63,541 bases of DNA from Pseudomonas laurylsulfativorans. GTDB lineage: Bacteria; Pseudomonadota; Gammaproteobacteria; Pseudomonadales; Pseudomonadaceae. Below are positions 16,515-25,722 of the stretch, in pieces. The position numbers were made by a program, and so were the translations under genes. Location: positions 1 through 63,541 of the forward strand of contig NZ_MUJK01000019.1 of assembly GCF_002906155.1 (NCBI RefSeq). Reading direction: 5' to 3'. How positions within the stretch are numbered: position 1 is the first letter of the stretch; every line of letters starts with the position of its first letter. The notes under the pieces were generated by a model. The model had not been told where the DNA came from and searched no databases. It saw nothing but the letters and a program-made list of their open reading frames with translations.

Positions 16515-17588
16515 ATGGCCAAACTTGGATTTCGCCTCGCGTTGTTTGCCACCTTGCTGGCACTGATTGTGGTGTTGCTCGGTGCCTACACCCGCCTGAC
16601 CCACGCTGGCCTCGGCTGCCCGGACTGGCCCGGCTGCTACGGCTTCATCAGCGTACCGAAAAGCGAAGCACAACTGGCCCATGCCGAATTGCATTTCCCG
16701 GACACTCCGGTCGAGGCCCATAAGGGCTGGAACGAGATGATCCACCGCTACTTCGCCGGCACGCTAGGGCTGTTGATCGCGGTGTTGGCCGCACGCGCGT
16801 GGATGCATCGCCGCCATCCGGGGCAACCGGTGAAGTTGCCGTTGTTTCTGTTGGCGGTGGTTGTTGGCCAAGCCGCGTTTGGCATGTGGACGGTCACGCT
16901 CAAGCTCTGGCCGCAGGTGGTCACCGGGCACCTGCTTGGCGGTTTCGCGACCTTGAGCCTGTTGTTCCTGCTGACCTTGCGCCTGTCCGGCGTACTGCCG
17001 GCGCTGACCGTGCCACGACGCTTGCAGCACTGGGCCACGGCAGGGCTGTTGTTGGTGATCGGGCAAATCGCACTCGGTGGCTGGGTCAGTTCCAATTACG
17101 CCGCCGTAGCCTGTATCGACTTTCCGACCTGTCACGGCCAGTGGTTGCCACCGGCCGACTTCGCCAACGGTTTTCACCTGACCCAACACATCGGCCCGAA
17201 TTACCTGGGCGGGCAACTGGACAGTGATGCCCGTACGGCTATCCACCTGACCCATCGCATCGGTGCGCTGCTGGTCACCCTGGTGTTGCTCGGTCTGGCC
17301 TGGCAATTGAAGGTGGTCGGCATGACGCGCCTGGCAGGCCTGGTGTTGATCGCCCTTGGCGCACAAATCACCCTGGGCATCAGCAACGTGCTGTTCCATC
17401 TGCCGCTGCCGGTGGCCGTCGCGCATAACGCGGGCGGGGCGGCGCTGTTGCTGACCATGGTGCTGGTCAATTACCACGCCCGAACCAGTCTGGTTCGGGT
17501 CAAGCAGCCAACGCGCTGGCGTTTCAGCCCGCGTAAACACTCAGCCGGGCCCATAACAATAAAAGGAGAGATGCCATGGCGATTCTGA
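16515..17588 (+). CDS. ctaA: Heme A synthase (COX15/CtaA)
   Basis: The 357-residue inner-membrane protein has eight predicted spans and histidines in the conserved contexts EMIHRYFAG, GHLLGG, HLTHRIGAL and VAHNAGGA. It oxidises the C8 methyl of heme O to give heme A. A cysteine pair (CLGCPDWPGC-like, near residues 35-42) matches the COX15 extracellular loop. Its 3' end overlaps cyoE by 13 bases, coupling the two consecutive steps of heme A synthesis. Confidence 0.94.
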   Translation: MAKLGFRLALFATLLALIVVLLGAYTRLTHAGLGCPDWPGCYGFISVPKSEAQLAHAELHFPDTPVEAHKGWNEMIHRYFAGTLGLLIAVLAARAWMHRRHPGQPVKLPLFLLAVVVGQAAFGMWTVTLKLWPQVVTGHLLGGFATLSLLFLLTLRLSGVLPALTVPRRLQHWATAGLLLVIGQIALGGWVSSNYAAVACIDFPTCHGQWLPPADFANGFHLTQHIGPNYLGGQLDSDARTAIHLTHRIGALLVTLVLLGLAWQLKVVGMTRLAGLVLIALGAQITLGISNVLFHLPLPVAVAHNAGGAALLLTMVLVNYHARTSLVRVKQPTRWRFSPRKHSAGPITIKGEMPWRF

Positions 17589-18475
17589 TCGGCGAACGTC
17601 CTAGTCAGGCGATCTGGCGTGACTACCTGGAGCTGACCAAACCCAAGGTAGTGGTGCTGATGCTCATCACTTCACTGGTGGGGATGTTCCTTGCGACCCG
17701 TGCCGGGGTGCCGTGGACGGTATTGATTTTCGGCAACCTGGGCATCGCCCTGTGTGCCGGTGGCGCGGCGGCGGTCAATCATGTGGTGGACCGGCGTATT
17801 GACGCGGTGATGGCGCGCACCCACAAACGGCCGCTCGCCGAAGGCCGGGTTTCGCCGACTGCCGCGCTGACGTTCGCACTGCTGTTGGCCGCCCTCGGGC
17901 AAGCCATGCTGCTAGCGTTCACTAATGCATTGACCGCGTGGTTGACCCTCGCCTCATTGCTCGGCTACGCAGTGATCTACACCGGATTCCTCAAGCGCGC
18001 GACCCCGCAGAACATCGTCATCGGCGGTCTGGCCGGTGCGGCCCCGCCGTTGCTTGGCTGGACTGCCGCCACCGGTCACGTCAGCGCCGAACCGCTGCTG
18101 CTGGTGCTGATCATCTTCGCCTGGACCCCACCGCACTTCTGGGCGTTGGCGATCCATCGCAAGGAGGAATACGCCAAGGCCGACATCCCGATGCTGCCGG
18201 TTACCCATGGCGAGCACTACACCAAGGTTCATATCCTGCTTTATACCTTCGCGTTGCTCGCCGTCAGCCTGATGCCCTACGTCATCCACATGAGCGGTAC
18301 GCTCTACCTGGTGTGCGCGCTCGGGCTGGGTGCGCGGTTTCTGCATTGGGCCGTGGTGTTGTACCGTGGCACTCGGCCGCACGCGGCGATCAACACGTTC
18401 AAGTACTCTATTTACTACTTGTTCCTGCTGTTTATCGCCCTGCTCGTAGACCACTACTTATTGTTGAACCTATGA
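17576..18475 (+). CDS. cyoE: Protoheme IX farnesyltransferase (heme O synthase)
   Basis: The 299-residue UbiA-family membrane enzyme has the first Asp-rich motif NHVVDRRIDAVMARTHKRPL and the second region KADIPMLPVTHG. It farnesylates heme B to heme O, the substrate of CtaA. AAGGAGA lies upstream of ATG 17576. The stop overlaps the next start (ATGA). In this aa3 cluster it is often called ctaB. Confidence 0.95.
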   Translation: MAILIGERPSQAIWRDYLELTKPKVVVLMLITSLVGMFLATRAGVPWTVLIFGNLGIALCAGGAAAVNHVVDRRIDAVMARTHKRPLAEGRVSPTAALTFALLLAALGQAMLLAFTNALTAWLTLASLLGYAVIYTGFLKRATPQNIVIGGLAGAAPPLLGWTAATGHVSAEPLLLVLIIFAWTPPHFWALAIHRKEEYAKADIPMLPVTHGEHYTKVHILLYTFALLAVSLMPYVIHMSGTLYLVCALGLGARFLHWAVVLYRGTRPHAAINTFKYSIYYLFLLFIALLVDHYLLLNL

Positions 18476-19107
18476 CTCGAACCCAGAAAACCGTCTTCAT
18501 TCTCGTCGCCCTGGTCGCACTGATCCTGGGCCTGACCGTCAACAAGGTGTTGTCCGGGAAAAACCAGGGCGACCCGACTGCGCTGATCGACGCCGGCATC
18601 ATTTTGCTGCCGCAGAGCCGTAATCTGCCGGACGTGACGATGACCAATCAGGACGGCCAGCCGGTCACGATCAATGAATTGAAAGGCAAGTGGAGCCTGC
18701 TGTTCTTCGGCTACACCTTCTGCCCGGATGTCTGCCCGACCACTCTCGCCCAGCTGCGACAGATCAAGAGCGAATTGCCACCCGAGGCTGTGGATAAACT
18801 GCAAATCGTGCTGGTTAGCGTCGACCCCAATCGCGATACGCCCAAGCAGCTCAAACAGTACCTGAGCTACTTCGACCCGCAGTTCATCGGCCTGACCCCG
18901 GCGTCGATCGATGAGCTGGAAAAAATCTCCAACGCGGTAAGCATTCCGTTCATCCCGGCAGACACCAGCAAGCCGAACTACACCGTCGACCACAGCGGCA
19001 ATCTCGCGGTGATCGGACCGGACGGCACCCAGCGCGGCTTCATCCGCGCGCCGTTGAACAATGCGAAGCTGGTGGCGCAGTTGCCGGTGATGCTCAAACG
19101 CGACTAA
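18472..19107 (+). CDS. SCO1/SenC-family copper chaperone
   Basis: The 211-residue membrane-anchored thioredoxin-fold protein has the copper-binding CPDVCPTT motif and a distal His in YTVDHSGN, so all three SCO ligands are present. It delivers copper to, or reduces, the CuA site of subunit II. The ATG overlaps the cyoE stop by four bases. It is the last gene of the cox-heme A cluster, followed by a REP pair and terminator. Confidence 0.93.
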   Translation: MTRTQKTVFILVALVALILGLTVNKVLSGKNQGDPTALIDAGIILLPQSRNLPDVTMTNQDGQPVTINELKGKWSLLFFGYTFCPDVCPTTLAQLRQIKSELPPEAVDKLQIVLVSVDPNRDTPKQLKQYLSYFDPQFIGLTPASIDELEKISNAVSIPFIPADTSKPNYTVDHSGNLAVIGPDGTQRGFIRAPLNNAKLVAQLPVMLKRD

Positions 19108-19118
19108 ACACCACGTAA

Positions 19119-19192
19119 CCCTGTAGGAGCCGGCTTGCCGGCGATGGCGATCTCACCGACGCCATCGCCGGCAAGCCGGCTCCTACAGGGGG
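19119..19192. repeat. REP palindrome pair
   Basis: Inverted copies of TGTAGGAGCCGGCTTGCCGG and its complement with a 14-base spacer, immediately downstream of the SCO gene. Confidence 0.85.
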
Positions 19193-19206
19193 AAATGAGC
19201 AAGCAC

Positions 19207-19237
19207 AAAAAAGGGCGCATTCAATGCGCCCTTTTTT
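19207..19237. terminator. Bidirectional terminator between the SCO gene and metQ
   Basis: A 14-bp stem (AAAAAAGGGCGCAT, loop TCA, complement) gives T tracts on both strands. Confidence 0.9.
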
Positions 19238-19252
19238 CATTGCTTCAGTCGA

Positions 19253-20026
19253 TCAGAACGCCGGCACTACCGCGCCTTTGTACTTCTCGAGGATGAAGGC
19301 CTTCACTTCCGGGCTGTGCAGAGCTGCAACCAGCTTCTTCATCGCCTCGCTGTCCTTGTCATCCGGGCGAGCCACCAGGATGTTCACGTACGGCGAGTCG
19401 TTGCCTTCGATGACCAGCGCGTCCTTGGCCGGATCAAGCTTGGCTTCCAGCGCGTAGTTGGTGTTGATCAGCGCCAGGTCGACCTGGGTCAGCACGCGCG
19501 GGATGGTCGCGGCTTCCAGTTCGCGGATTTTCAGGTCCTTGGTGTTCTCGGTGATGTCCTTGACGGTTGACAGGATGTTGTTCGAGTCCTTCAGCTTGAT
19601 CAGCCCGGCCTTGGCCATCAGCAACAGCGCACGGCCGCCGTTGGTGGCGTCGTTCGGGATCACCACGTTGGCACCGCCAGGCAGTTCAGCGAGGGTCTTG
19701 TACTTGCTGGAGTAAGCGCCCAGGGGTTCCAGGTGCACGCCGGCCACGGAAACCAGATGAGTGCCCTTGGCCTTGTTGAACTCATCCAGGTACGGCTGGT
19801 GCTGGAAGAAGTTGGCGTCCAGGCGCTTTTCCGCGACCTGTACGTTCGGCTGGATGTAGTCAGTGAAGACCTTGACCTTCAGGTCCACGCCTTCTTTGGC
19901 CAGGGTCGGCTTCACGAATTCGAGGATCTCGGCGTGCGGAACCGGAGTAGCCGCGACGGTCAGGGTGTCGGCCGCGTGGGCCGAGAATGCGGCAACAGCA
20001 GCGAAGGCGACGAGTAGTTTTTTCAT
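19253..20026 (-). CDS. metQ: Methionine ABC transporter substrate-binding protein
   Basis: The 257-residue NlpA-family protein begins with a signal peptide ending in AFSAHAA, with no lipobox cysteine, so it is likely a soluble periplasmic protein rather than a lipoprotein as in E. coli. The VAATPVPHAEIL start and the VIPNDATNGGRALLLM ligand-binding segment are typical. AAGGAG precedes the ATG. It is the last gene of metN-metI-metQ and captures methionine for the importer. Confidence 0.9.
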   Translation of the reverse strand: MKKLLVAFAAVAAFSAHAADTLTVAATPVPHAEILEFVKPTLAKEGVDLKVKVFTDYIQPNVQVAEKRLDANFFQHQPYLDEFNKAKGTHLVSVAGVHLEPLGAYSSKYKTLAELPGGANVVIPNDATNGGRALLLMAKAGLIKLKDSNNILSTVKDITENTKDLKIRELEAATIPRVLTQVDLALINTNYALEAKLDPAKDALVIEGNDSPYVNILVARPDDKDSEAMKKLVAALHSPEVKAFILEKYKGAVVPAF

Positions 20027-20101
20027 TCAGCTAACTCCTTGTGGGTGCCCGCTGGCAGGCGCCGCTTTCCGGTGCCTGCCAGCGAACGGCCGGCTCATGT
20101 C

Positions 20102-20776
20102 TTATTTACGGGAGAAATGCACAACCAGTTTGTCACCGACGGTTTGCAGCACCTGGACCAATACCAGAAGCAGTACCACCGTCACGACCATCACATCGGT
20201 CTGGAAACGCTGGTAACCGAAACGGATTGCCAAGTCACCCAGACCCCCGGCGCCGACGACACCGGCCATCGCCGTGTAGGACACCAGTGTAATTGCTGTC
20301 ACCGTAATCGCCGCGAAGATGCCCGGGCGAGCCTCCGGCAACAACGCGTTGGTGATGATCTGCCGCGTGGTCGCGCCCATGGCCTGGGTCGCCTCGATGA
20401 TGCCGCGATCGACTTCACGCAGGGCGGTTTCCACCAGGCGGGCGAAGAATGGCGTGGCGCCTACCACCAGCGGCGGAATCGCACCCGCGACACCGAGGGA
20501 CGTGCCGGTGATCAACACGGTGAACGGAATCATCACGATCAACAGGATGATGAACGGCAGCGAACGCAGAATATTCACCACCAGCGACAACATCGCGTAG
20601 ACGCCTTTGGCTTCCAGCAACTGGCGCGGGCTGCACAAGAACAGCAGCACACCCAGCGGCAAGCCGAGCAGCACGGTGAACAACAGCGAACCGCCGAGCA
20701 TCAGCAGGGTGTCGCCGGTGGCCAGCCAGATTTCGAACCAGTCGATGTTGGCGAAGAAACTTGTCAGGGCTTCCAT
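20102..20776 (-). CDS. metI: Methionine ABC transporter permease
   Basis: The 224-residue protein has five hydrophobic spans and the EAA-type loop around EATQAMGATTRQIITNALLPEARPG (written here only to locate it, about residues 128-150). It forms the membrane channel of the MetNIQ importer. Its ATG overlaps the metN stop (TAATG), so the two are translationally coupled. Confidence 0.92.
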   Translation of the reverse strand: MEALTSFFANIDWFEIWLATGDTLLMLGGSLLFTVLLGLPLGVLLFLCSPRQLLEAKGVYAMLSLVVNILRSLPFIILLIVMIPFTVLITGTSLGVAGAIPPLVVGATPFFARLVETALREVDRGIIEATQAMGATTRQIITNALLPEARPGIFAAITVTAITLVSYTAMAGVVGAGGLGDLAIRFGYQRFQTDVMVVTVVLLLVLVQVLQTVGDKLVVHFSRK

Positions 20777-21783
20777 TAGCGCAGCACCTCCATGTGGACG
20801 TCGGCCGCGGTGAAGCGGGCAAACGCCGCTTCCATGTCACCGCCGGTGACGGCCAGGGTCAGTTGCCCATAGGGAATGTCTTTGATGCGGTCGATACGAC
20901 CGGCCAGGATGCTGTAGTCCACACCTGTTTCGCGGGCGACGGTGCCCAGCAACGGCGCGTAGGTCGCTTCGCCCTGGAAGGTCAGACGCACGATGCGACC
21001 TGGCACGTGAGCGAAGTCGTCACGCTGTTCGCTTTCGTCGATGTGCTCGTCTTCTTGCACGAAGCGTTTGGTGGTCGGGTGCTTCGGATGCAGGAACACC
21101 TCGGCCACCGAGCCTTGCTCGACGATCACGCCGGCGTCCATCACGGCTACCTGATCGCAGACCCGGCGGATCACGTCCATCTCGTGGGTGATCAACACGA
21201 TGGTCAGTTTCAGCTCGCGGTTGATCTCGGCCAGCAATTGCAGCACCGATGCGGTGGTTTGCGGGTCGAGGGCGCTGGTGGCTTCATCGCACAGCAGGAT
21301 TTTCGGCTTGGTCGCCAGGGCGCGGGCAATACCGACACGCTGCTTTTGCCCGCCGGACAGTTGCGCCGGGTACTTTTTCGCGTGGTCGGACAAACCGACC
21401 CGCGCCAGCAATTCGGCCACGCGCGAGTCGATTTCGCTGCGCGATAGTTCGCCGGCCAGGGTCAATGGCAGCGCGACGTTGTCGGCGACTGTCTTGGAGG
21501 CCAGCAGGTTGAAGTGCTGGAAAATCATCCCGACCTGCTGACGGAAGCGGCGCAGGCCATTGGCGTCGAGCGCGGTGACTTCTTCACCGTCGACGGTGAT
21601 CTTGCCGCCACTGGCGTTTTCCAGGCGATTGATCAGACGCAGCAGGGTACTTTTTCCTGCGCCGGAATGACCGATCAAGCCGAAAACCTGCCCGTTCTCA
21701 ATCGTCAGACTGGTCGGATGCAGGGCGGGGATTTCCTTACCGGCGACGCGGTAGGTTTTATGGACGTCTTGAAACTCGATCAC
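20776..21783 (-). CDS. metN: Methionine ABC transporter ATP-binding protein
   Basis: The 335-residue ATPase has Walker A GHSGAGKST, signature LSGGQKQR and Walker B ILLCDEATSALDP, followed by a C-terminal NIL regulatory domain (VDYSILAGRIDRI and beyond) that binds methionine and inhibits transport. The start is a GTG at 21783 with AAGG upstream. It leads the metNIQ operon. The 210 bases upstream, shared with divergent katE, hold the promoters. Confidence 0.93.
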   Translation of the reverse strand: MIEFQDVHKTYRVAGKEIPALHPTSLTIENGQVFGLIGHSGAGKSTLLRLINRLENASGGKITVDGEEVTALDANGLRRFRQQVGMIFQHFNLLASKTVADNVALPLTLAGELSRSEIDSRVAELLARVGLSDHAKKYPAQLSGGQKQRVGIARALATKPKILLCDEATSALDPQTTASVLQLLAEINRELKLTIVLITHEMDVIRRVCDQVAVMDAGVIVEQGSVAEVFLHPKHPTTKRFVQEDEHIDESEQRDDFAHVPGRIVRLTFQGEATYAPLLGTVARETGVDYSILAGRIDRIKDIPYGQLTLAVTGGDMEAAFARFTAADVHMEVLR

Positions 21784-21993
21784 GTAGCGAACCTTGTGGG
21801 GCGCGTTAGAAAAGGGTCAGCGGTTAGCCGGGCGCGCATTTTAGCCTGTCCGTATAGAGGTTCTTAGCATTTATTTCGCATTTGTCCTGTCATTTGGCAA
21901 TAACGCGATCAAAGGTCAGAAAAAAGGAACGGCTGAACAAGCTCGCCAGTCACTACTTAGGCCACTGGAATACGCCTAAGGAGTTCACGCCTG

Positions 21994-24132
21994 ATGAGTA
22001 CCAAGAAGCCTGCCACCACCCAGAGCGCCCTGGCCGGGACCGCAACCCCGGATCGCAGCAACACCAACGCCAAGCTCGACAGCCTGGAAACATTCCGCTC
22101 CGATGCCACAGAGCAAGCCTTGCGAACCAACCAGGGCGTGAAGGTGGCGGATAACCAGAACACCCTGAAGGCCGGGGCCCGCGGGCCGTCGTTGCTGGAA
22201 GATTTCATCATGCGTGAAAAGATCACGCATTTTGACCACGAGCGCATTCCCGAGCGCATCGTCCATGCCCGCGGGACCGGCGCCCATGGTTTTTTCCAGA
22301 GCTATGAAAACCACTCGGTGCTGACCAAGGCCGGTTTCCTGCAGGATCCGGCGAAGAAAACCCCGGTGTTCGTGCGTTTTTCCACGGTGCAGGGGCCGCG
22401 TGGGTCAGGCGATACCGTTCGCGACGTACGAGGTTTCGCCGTGAAGTTCTTCACCGACGAAGGCAATTTCGATCTGGTGGGCAACAACATGCCGGTGTTC
22501 TTCATTCAGGACGCCATCAAGTTTCCCGACTTCGTGCACGCGGTAAAACCCGAGCCGCACAACGAGATCCCTACCGGTGGCTCGGCCCACGACACCTTCT
22601 GGGACTTCGTCTCGCTGGTGCCGGAGTCGGCGCACATGGTGATGTGGGCGATGTCCGACCGGGCGATCCCGAAAAGCCTGCGCAGCATGCAGGGCTTCGG
22701 CGTGCACACCTTTCGGCTGATCAACGCTGAAGGAAAATCACGCTTCGTCAAATTCCACTGGCGGCCTACGGCCGGCACCTGCTCGCTGGTGTGGGATGAA
22801 GCACAGAAGCTTGCGGGAAAAGATGCCGACTACCACCGTCGTGATCTGTGGGAGTCGATTGAGGTCGGCGATTACCCGGAGTGGGAGTTGGGGGTGCAGG
22901 TCATCGAAGAAGAAAACGAACATGCCTTTGATTTCGACATCCTTGATCCGACCAAACTCATTCCAGAAGAGCTGGTACCCATCACGCCGCTGGGCAAAAT
23001 GGTGCTGAACCGCAACCCAGACAACTTCTTCGCCGAAACCGAGCAGGTTGCCTTCTGCCCCGGGCATATCGTCCCCGGGATCGACTTCTCCAACGACCCT
23101 CTGCTGCAAGGTCGATTGTTTTCCTACACCGACACGCAAATCAGCCGACTCGGTGGGCCGAATTTTCACGAGATCCCGATCAACCGTCCGGTGTCACCGT
23201 TCCATAACGGTCAGCGGGATGCGCAGCACCGCACCACTATCGATAAGGGACGTGCGTCTTACGAGCCGAATTCCATTGATAGCGGCTGGCCAAAGGAAAC
23301 GCCCGCCTCTGCACGGGACGGTGGTTTCGAGAGCTACCCGGAGCGCATCGACGCCAACAAGATTCGCCAGCGCAGCGAATCGTTCGCTGACCACTTCTCC
23401 CAGGCTCGTTTATTTTTCCACAGCATGAGTGAGCATGAACGGGAGCACATCATCTCGGCCTACAGCTTTGAACTGGGCAAGGTTGAACGCGAGGCGATCC
23501 GCGCTCGAGAAGTGAACGAAATCCTCGCCAATATCGATCTGAAACTGGCCAGGCGTGTTGCGCAGAACCTTGGATTGCCCGCGCCAGCTAGAGGAACCGT
23601 CGAAGTGCGGAAAACCTCGCTGGATCATTCGCCTGCGCTGAGCCAGGCCAATTTGTTGCCGGAAAGCATCAAGACGCGAAAAGTCGCGATATTGGCGGCG
23701 AACGGTGTCGATAGTGCCTCGATCGATACCATGAAGAAAGCGCTGAAAGCCGAGGGCGCCCACGCGAAGCTGTTAGGGCCCACCTCGGCGCCAGTGAAAA
23801 CCGCCGATGGCAAAACCTTGGCGGTCGATGCTTCGATGGAGGGCTCGCCGTCTGTGGCCTTCGATGCGGTGTTTGTGCCCGGTGGGGCTGCATCGGTCAA
23901 GGCGCTGAGCACTGACGGGGTGGCACTGCACTACCTGCTGGAGGCGTACAAGCATCTGAAGGCTATCGCCTTGCAGGGCGATGCGAAGCAATTGCTGGAT
24001 GTGTTGAAGCTGGAGGTTGATGCGGGGTTGATCGTGGGGGCGGATGGCAAGCTGATTAAACCGTTTCTGGCCGCGATCGGGCAGCATCGGGTTTGGGAGA
24101 GGGAGGCGAAGGCCAAGGCGATTCCGGCCTGA
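21994..24132 (+). CDS. katE: Large-subunit catalase HPII
   Basis: The 712-residue product matches HPII length. The catalytic His is in RIVHARGTGAHG, the Asn in DLVGNNMPVFF, and the proximal heme Tyr in FSYTDTQISRL. A C-terminal class I glutaminase-like domain (KVAILAANGV onward, about residues 565-712) is present, as in clade 2 catalases. It decomposes H2O2 in the cytoplasm, usually in stationary phase. AAGGAG upstream supports the start. It sits between the methionine and zinc gene sets, an arrangement not found at this site in PAO1 as I remember it. Confidence 0.95.
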   Translation: MSTKKPATTQSALAGTATPDRSNTNAKLDSLETFRSDATEQALRTNQGVKVADNQNTLKAGARGPSLLEDFIMREKITHFDHERIPERIVHARGTGAHGFFQSYENHSVLTKAGFLQDPAKKTPVFVRFSTVQGPRGSGDTVRDVRGFAVKFFTDEGNFDLVGNNMPVFFIQDAIKFPDFVHAVKPEPHNEIPTGGSAHDTFWDFVSLVPESAHMVMWAMSDRAIPKSLRSMQGFGVHTFRLINAEGKSRFVKFHWRPTAGTCSLVWDEAQKLAGKDADYHRRDLWESIEVGDYPEWELGVQVIEEENEHAFDFDILDPTKLIPEELVPITPLGKMVLNRNPDNFFAETEQVAFCPGHIVPGIDFSNDPLLQGRLFSYTDTQISRLGGPNFHEIPINRPVSPFHNGQRDAQHRTTIDKGRASYEPNSIDSGWPKETPASARDGGFESYPERIDANKIRQRSESFADHFSQARLFFHSMSEHEREHIISAYSFELGKVEREAIRAREVNEILANIDLKLARRVAQNLGLPAPARGTVEVRKTSLDHSPALSQANLLPESIKTRKVAILAANGVDSASIDTMKKALKAEGAHAKLLGPTSAPVKTADGKTLAVDASMEGSPSVAFDAVFVPGGAASVKALSTDGVALHYLLEAYKHLKAIALQGDAKQLLDVLKLEVDAGLIVGADGKLIKPFLAAIGQHRVWEREAKAKAIPA

Positions 24133-24154
24133 GGATTTTCGGAGCCAGATAGAC

Positions 24155-24176
24155 CATCGCGAGCAGGCTCGCGATG
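24155..24176. repeat. Single REP hairpin between katE and the lipoprotein gene
   Basis: CATCGCGAGC, AG, GCTCGCGATG is a perfect 10-bp stem of REP type lying between convergent genes. It probably helps terminate katE. Confidence 0.65.
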
Positions 24177-24179
24177 CTT

Positions 24180-24896
24180 TCAGGGTTTACGCGGACTCAG
24201 AACCATCTGCGCCGGAACACTGCGCAAAATCTGCCGATCAAGCTTCAGATCAAACTCAGGATCGAGCTTCTTGACCCGTTTGGTCAGCAAGTTAGCCAGC
24301 CAAGGGTAATCATCGGTACGCGGAGCCTGAATGCTTACGTCGCACTGAAAATTCACCACATCGGCGGCGATGGCATCGAGTTGGCGACGCAGTTTGCCCA
24401 TATCGTTGATATTCAGCGCGACCGTGGTGCTTTCAGCCGTGAGATCGATCACCTTGGCTTTTGGCTTGGCTTCGGCAGCCTTGAGGGCGGCTTCGGCCTT
24501 TTCCAGCTCGGCCTTGCGCGCTTGGGCGATCGAGCCGTTGACGCCGCCGGTCAGTGCCGGAGCCTTGGGCATCAATGCGCGGGCACGACTAAGGGCGGTC
24601 GCGGCGGCGTCCACGTCACCCTTTTGCAGCACGATCTGACTGCGGCGCAGGTAGGCTTCGGCCAGTTGTCGCTGGTATTGCTCAAGGGAAGCATCGTTGG
24701 GCGATTCGGCCTGCAAGGCGGCCAATTGGTCTTCAGCGGTGGCCAATTCATCGCTGGCGATGTTTTGTTCCAGCGGTACGATGGCCGTGGCCCGTGCATC
24801 GGCGGCTTGGGTGGCCGCCGGTGGCGTGCTTTGGCAGGCGCCCAGCAGCAAAGAAAATGCGACAAGGAGCAGATAACGGGAGGCGAACGACTTCAT
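24180..24896 (-). CDS. Lipoprotein with helical repeats (PA5502-like)
   Basis: The 238-residue protein has a lipoprotein signal with lipobox LLGAC (Cys21). A long helical, Ala/Gln/Leu-rich region with TPR-like character (residues 50-150) is followed by a C-terminal domain of mixed composition. It lies between katE and znuB, 38 bases downstream of znuB on the same strand, so it may be the last gene of the zur-znuCB operon. The function is unknown. Confidence 0.75.
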   Translation of the reverse strand: MKSFASRYLLLVAFSLLLGACQSTPPAATQAADARATAIVPLEQNIASDELATAEDQLAALQAESPNDASLEQYQRQLAEAYLRRSQIVLQKGDVDAAATALSRARALMPKAPALTGGVNGSIAQARKAELEKAEAALKAAEAKPKAKVIDLTAESTTVALNINDMGKLRRQLDAIAADVVNFQCDVSIQAPRTDDYPWLANLLTKRVKKLDPEFDLKLDRQILRSVPAQMVLSPRKP

Positions 24897-24933
24897 TCCT
24901 GCGACTCTCTATTTGCGCAAAAAACGAGCAAGT

Positions 24934-25722
24934 CTACACCCCTCGACGGGGCAGAACAAAACTCAGCAGAAACAGCGCGGCGGCTGTCACCACAATCGAT
25001 GGGCCGGCGGGGGTGTCCTTGAACCAGGACAGTGCCAGCCCGCCACACACGGCGAGTATGCCCAGCAGGCTCGCGCCCAGTGCCATCTGCTCCGGCGAGC
25101 GGGCGTGGCGTTGTGCCGCAGCGGCCGGGATGATCAGCAACGAAGTGATCAGCAACACGCCGACGATTTTCATCGCCACGGCAATCACCACCGCGATCAA
25201 CAGCATCAGTGCCAAGCGCAATCCTGCCACGGGCAGGCCTTCGACCCTGGCCAGTTCTTCATGCACCGTGATCGCCAGTAATGGGCGCCACAAAGCAACC
25301 AGCAACACCAGTACCGCAGTGCTTCCGCCAAGGATCCAGGCCAGATCGGTCGGGCTGATCGCCAGCAAGTCACCGAACAGATAGGCCATCAGGTCGATCC
25401 GCACTTCGTGCATGAAGCTTAGTACCACCAGGCCCAGAGAGAGCGTGCTGGGTGCGAGAATTCCTAAAAGCGTGTCGGATGCCAATGGCTGACGCTGTTG
25501 CAAGGTCACCAGCATCACTGCCAACAGCAAGCAGCCTACAGTGACGGCAACGGTCGGGCTGACATCCAGCAGAAAGCCCAAGGCCACGCCAAGCAGTGCC
25601 GCGTGGGACAGGGTGTCGCCGAAATAGGCCATGCGCCGCCAGACCACGAATGACCCCAATGGGCCTGCGACGACGGCCAGCGCCAGGCCTGCAAGCAGGG
25701 CGTAGAGCAGAAAATCAGCCAT
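24934..25722 (-). CDS. znuB: Zinc ABC transporter permease
   Basis: The 262-residue ABC-3 family permease has about eight membrane spans and the conserved GDTLSHAALLG segment. I chose ATG 25722 (MADFLLYALLAG) because it overlaps the znuC end by eight bases and matches homologue starts; an upstream ATG would add a basic non-membrane leader. It forms the channel of the ZnuABC zinc importer. Confidence 0.93.
   Translation of the reverse strand: MADFLLYALLAGLALAVVAGPLGSFVVWRRMAYFGDTLSHAALLGVALGFLLDVSPTVAVTVGCLLLAVMLVTLQQRQPLASDTLLGILAPSTLSLGLVVLSFMHEVRIDLMAYLFGDLLAISPTDLAWILGGSTAVLVLLVALWRPLLAITVHEELARVEGLPVAGLRLALMLLIAVVIAVAMKIVGVLLITSLLIIPAAAAQRHARSPEQMALGASLLGILAVCGGLALSWFKDTPAGPSIVVTAAALFLLSFVLPRRGV

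Noticed and set aside
17938..19107. Longer version of the SCO gene starting inside cyoE
   Set aside because: The first part is an out-of-frame reading of cyoE; ATG 18472 overlaps the cyoE stop and gives a normal SCO membrane anchor.
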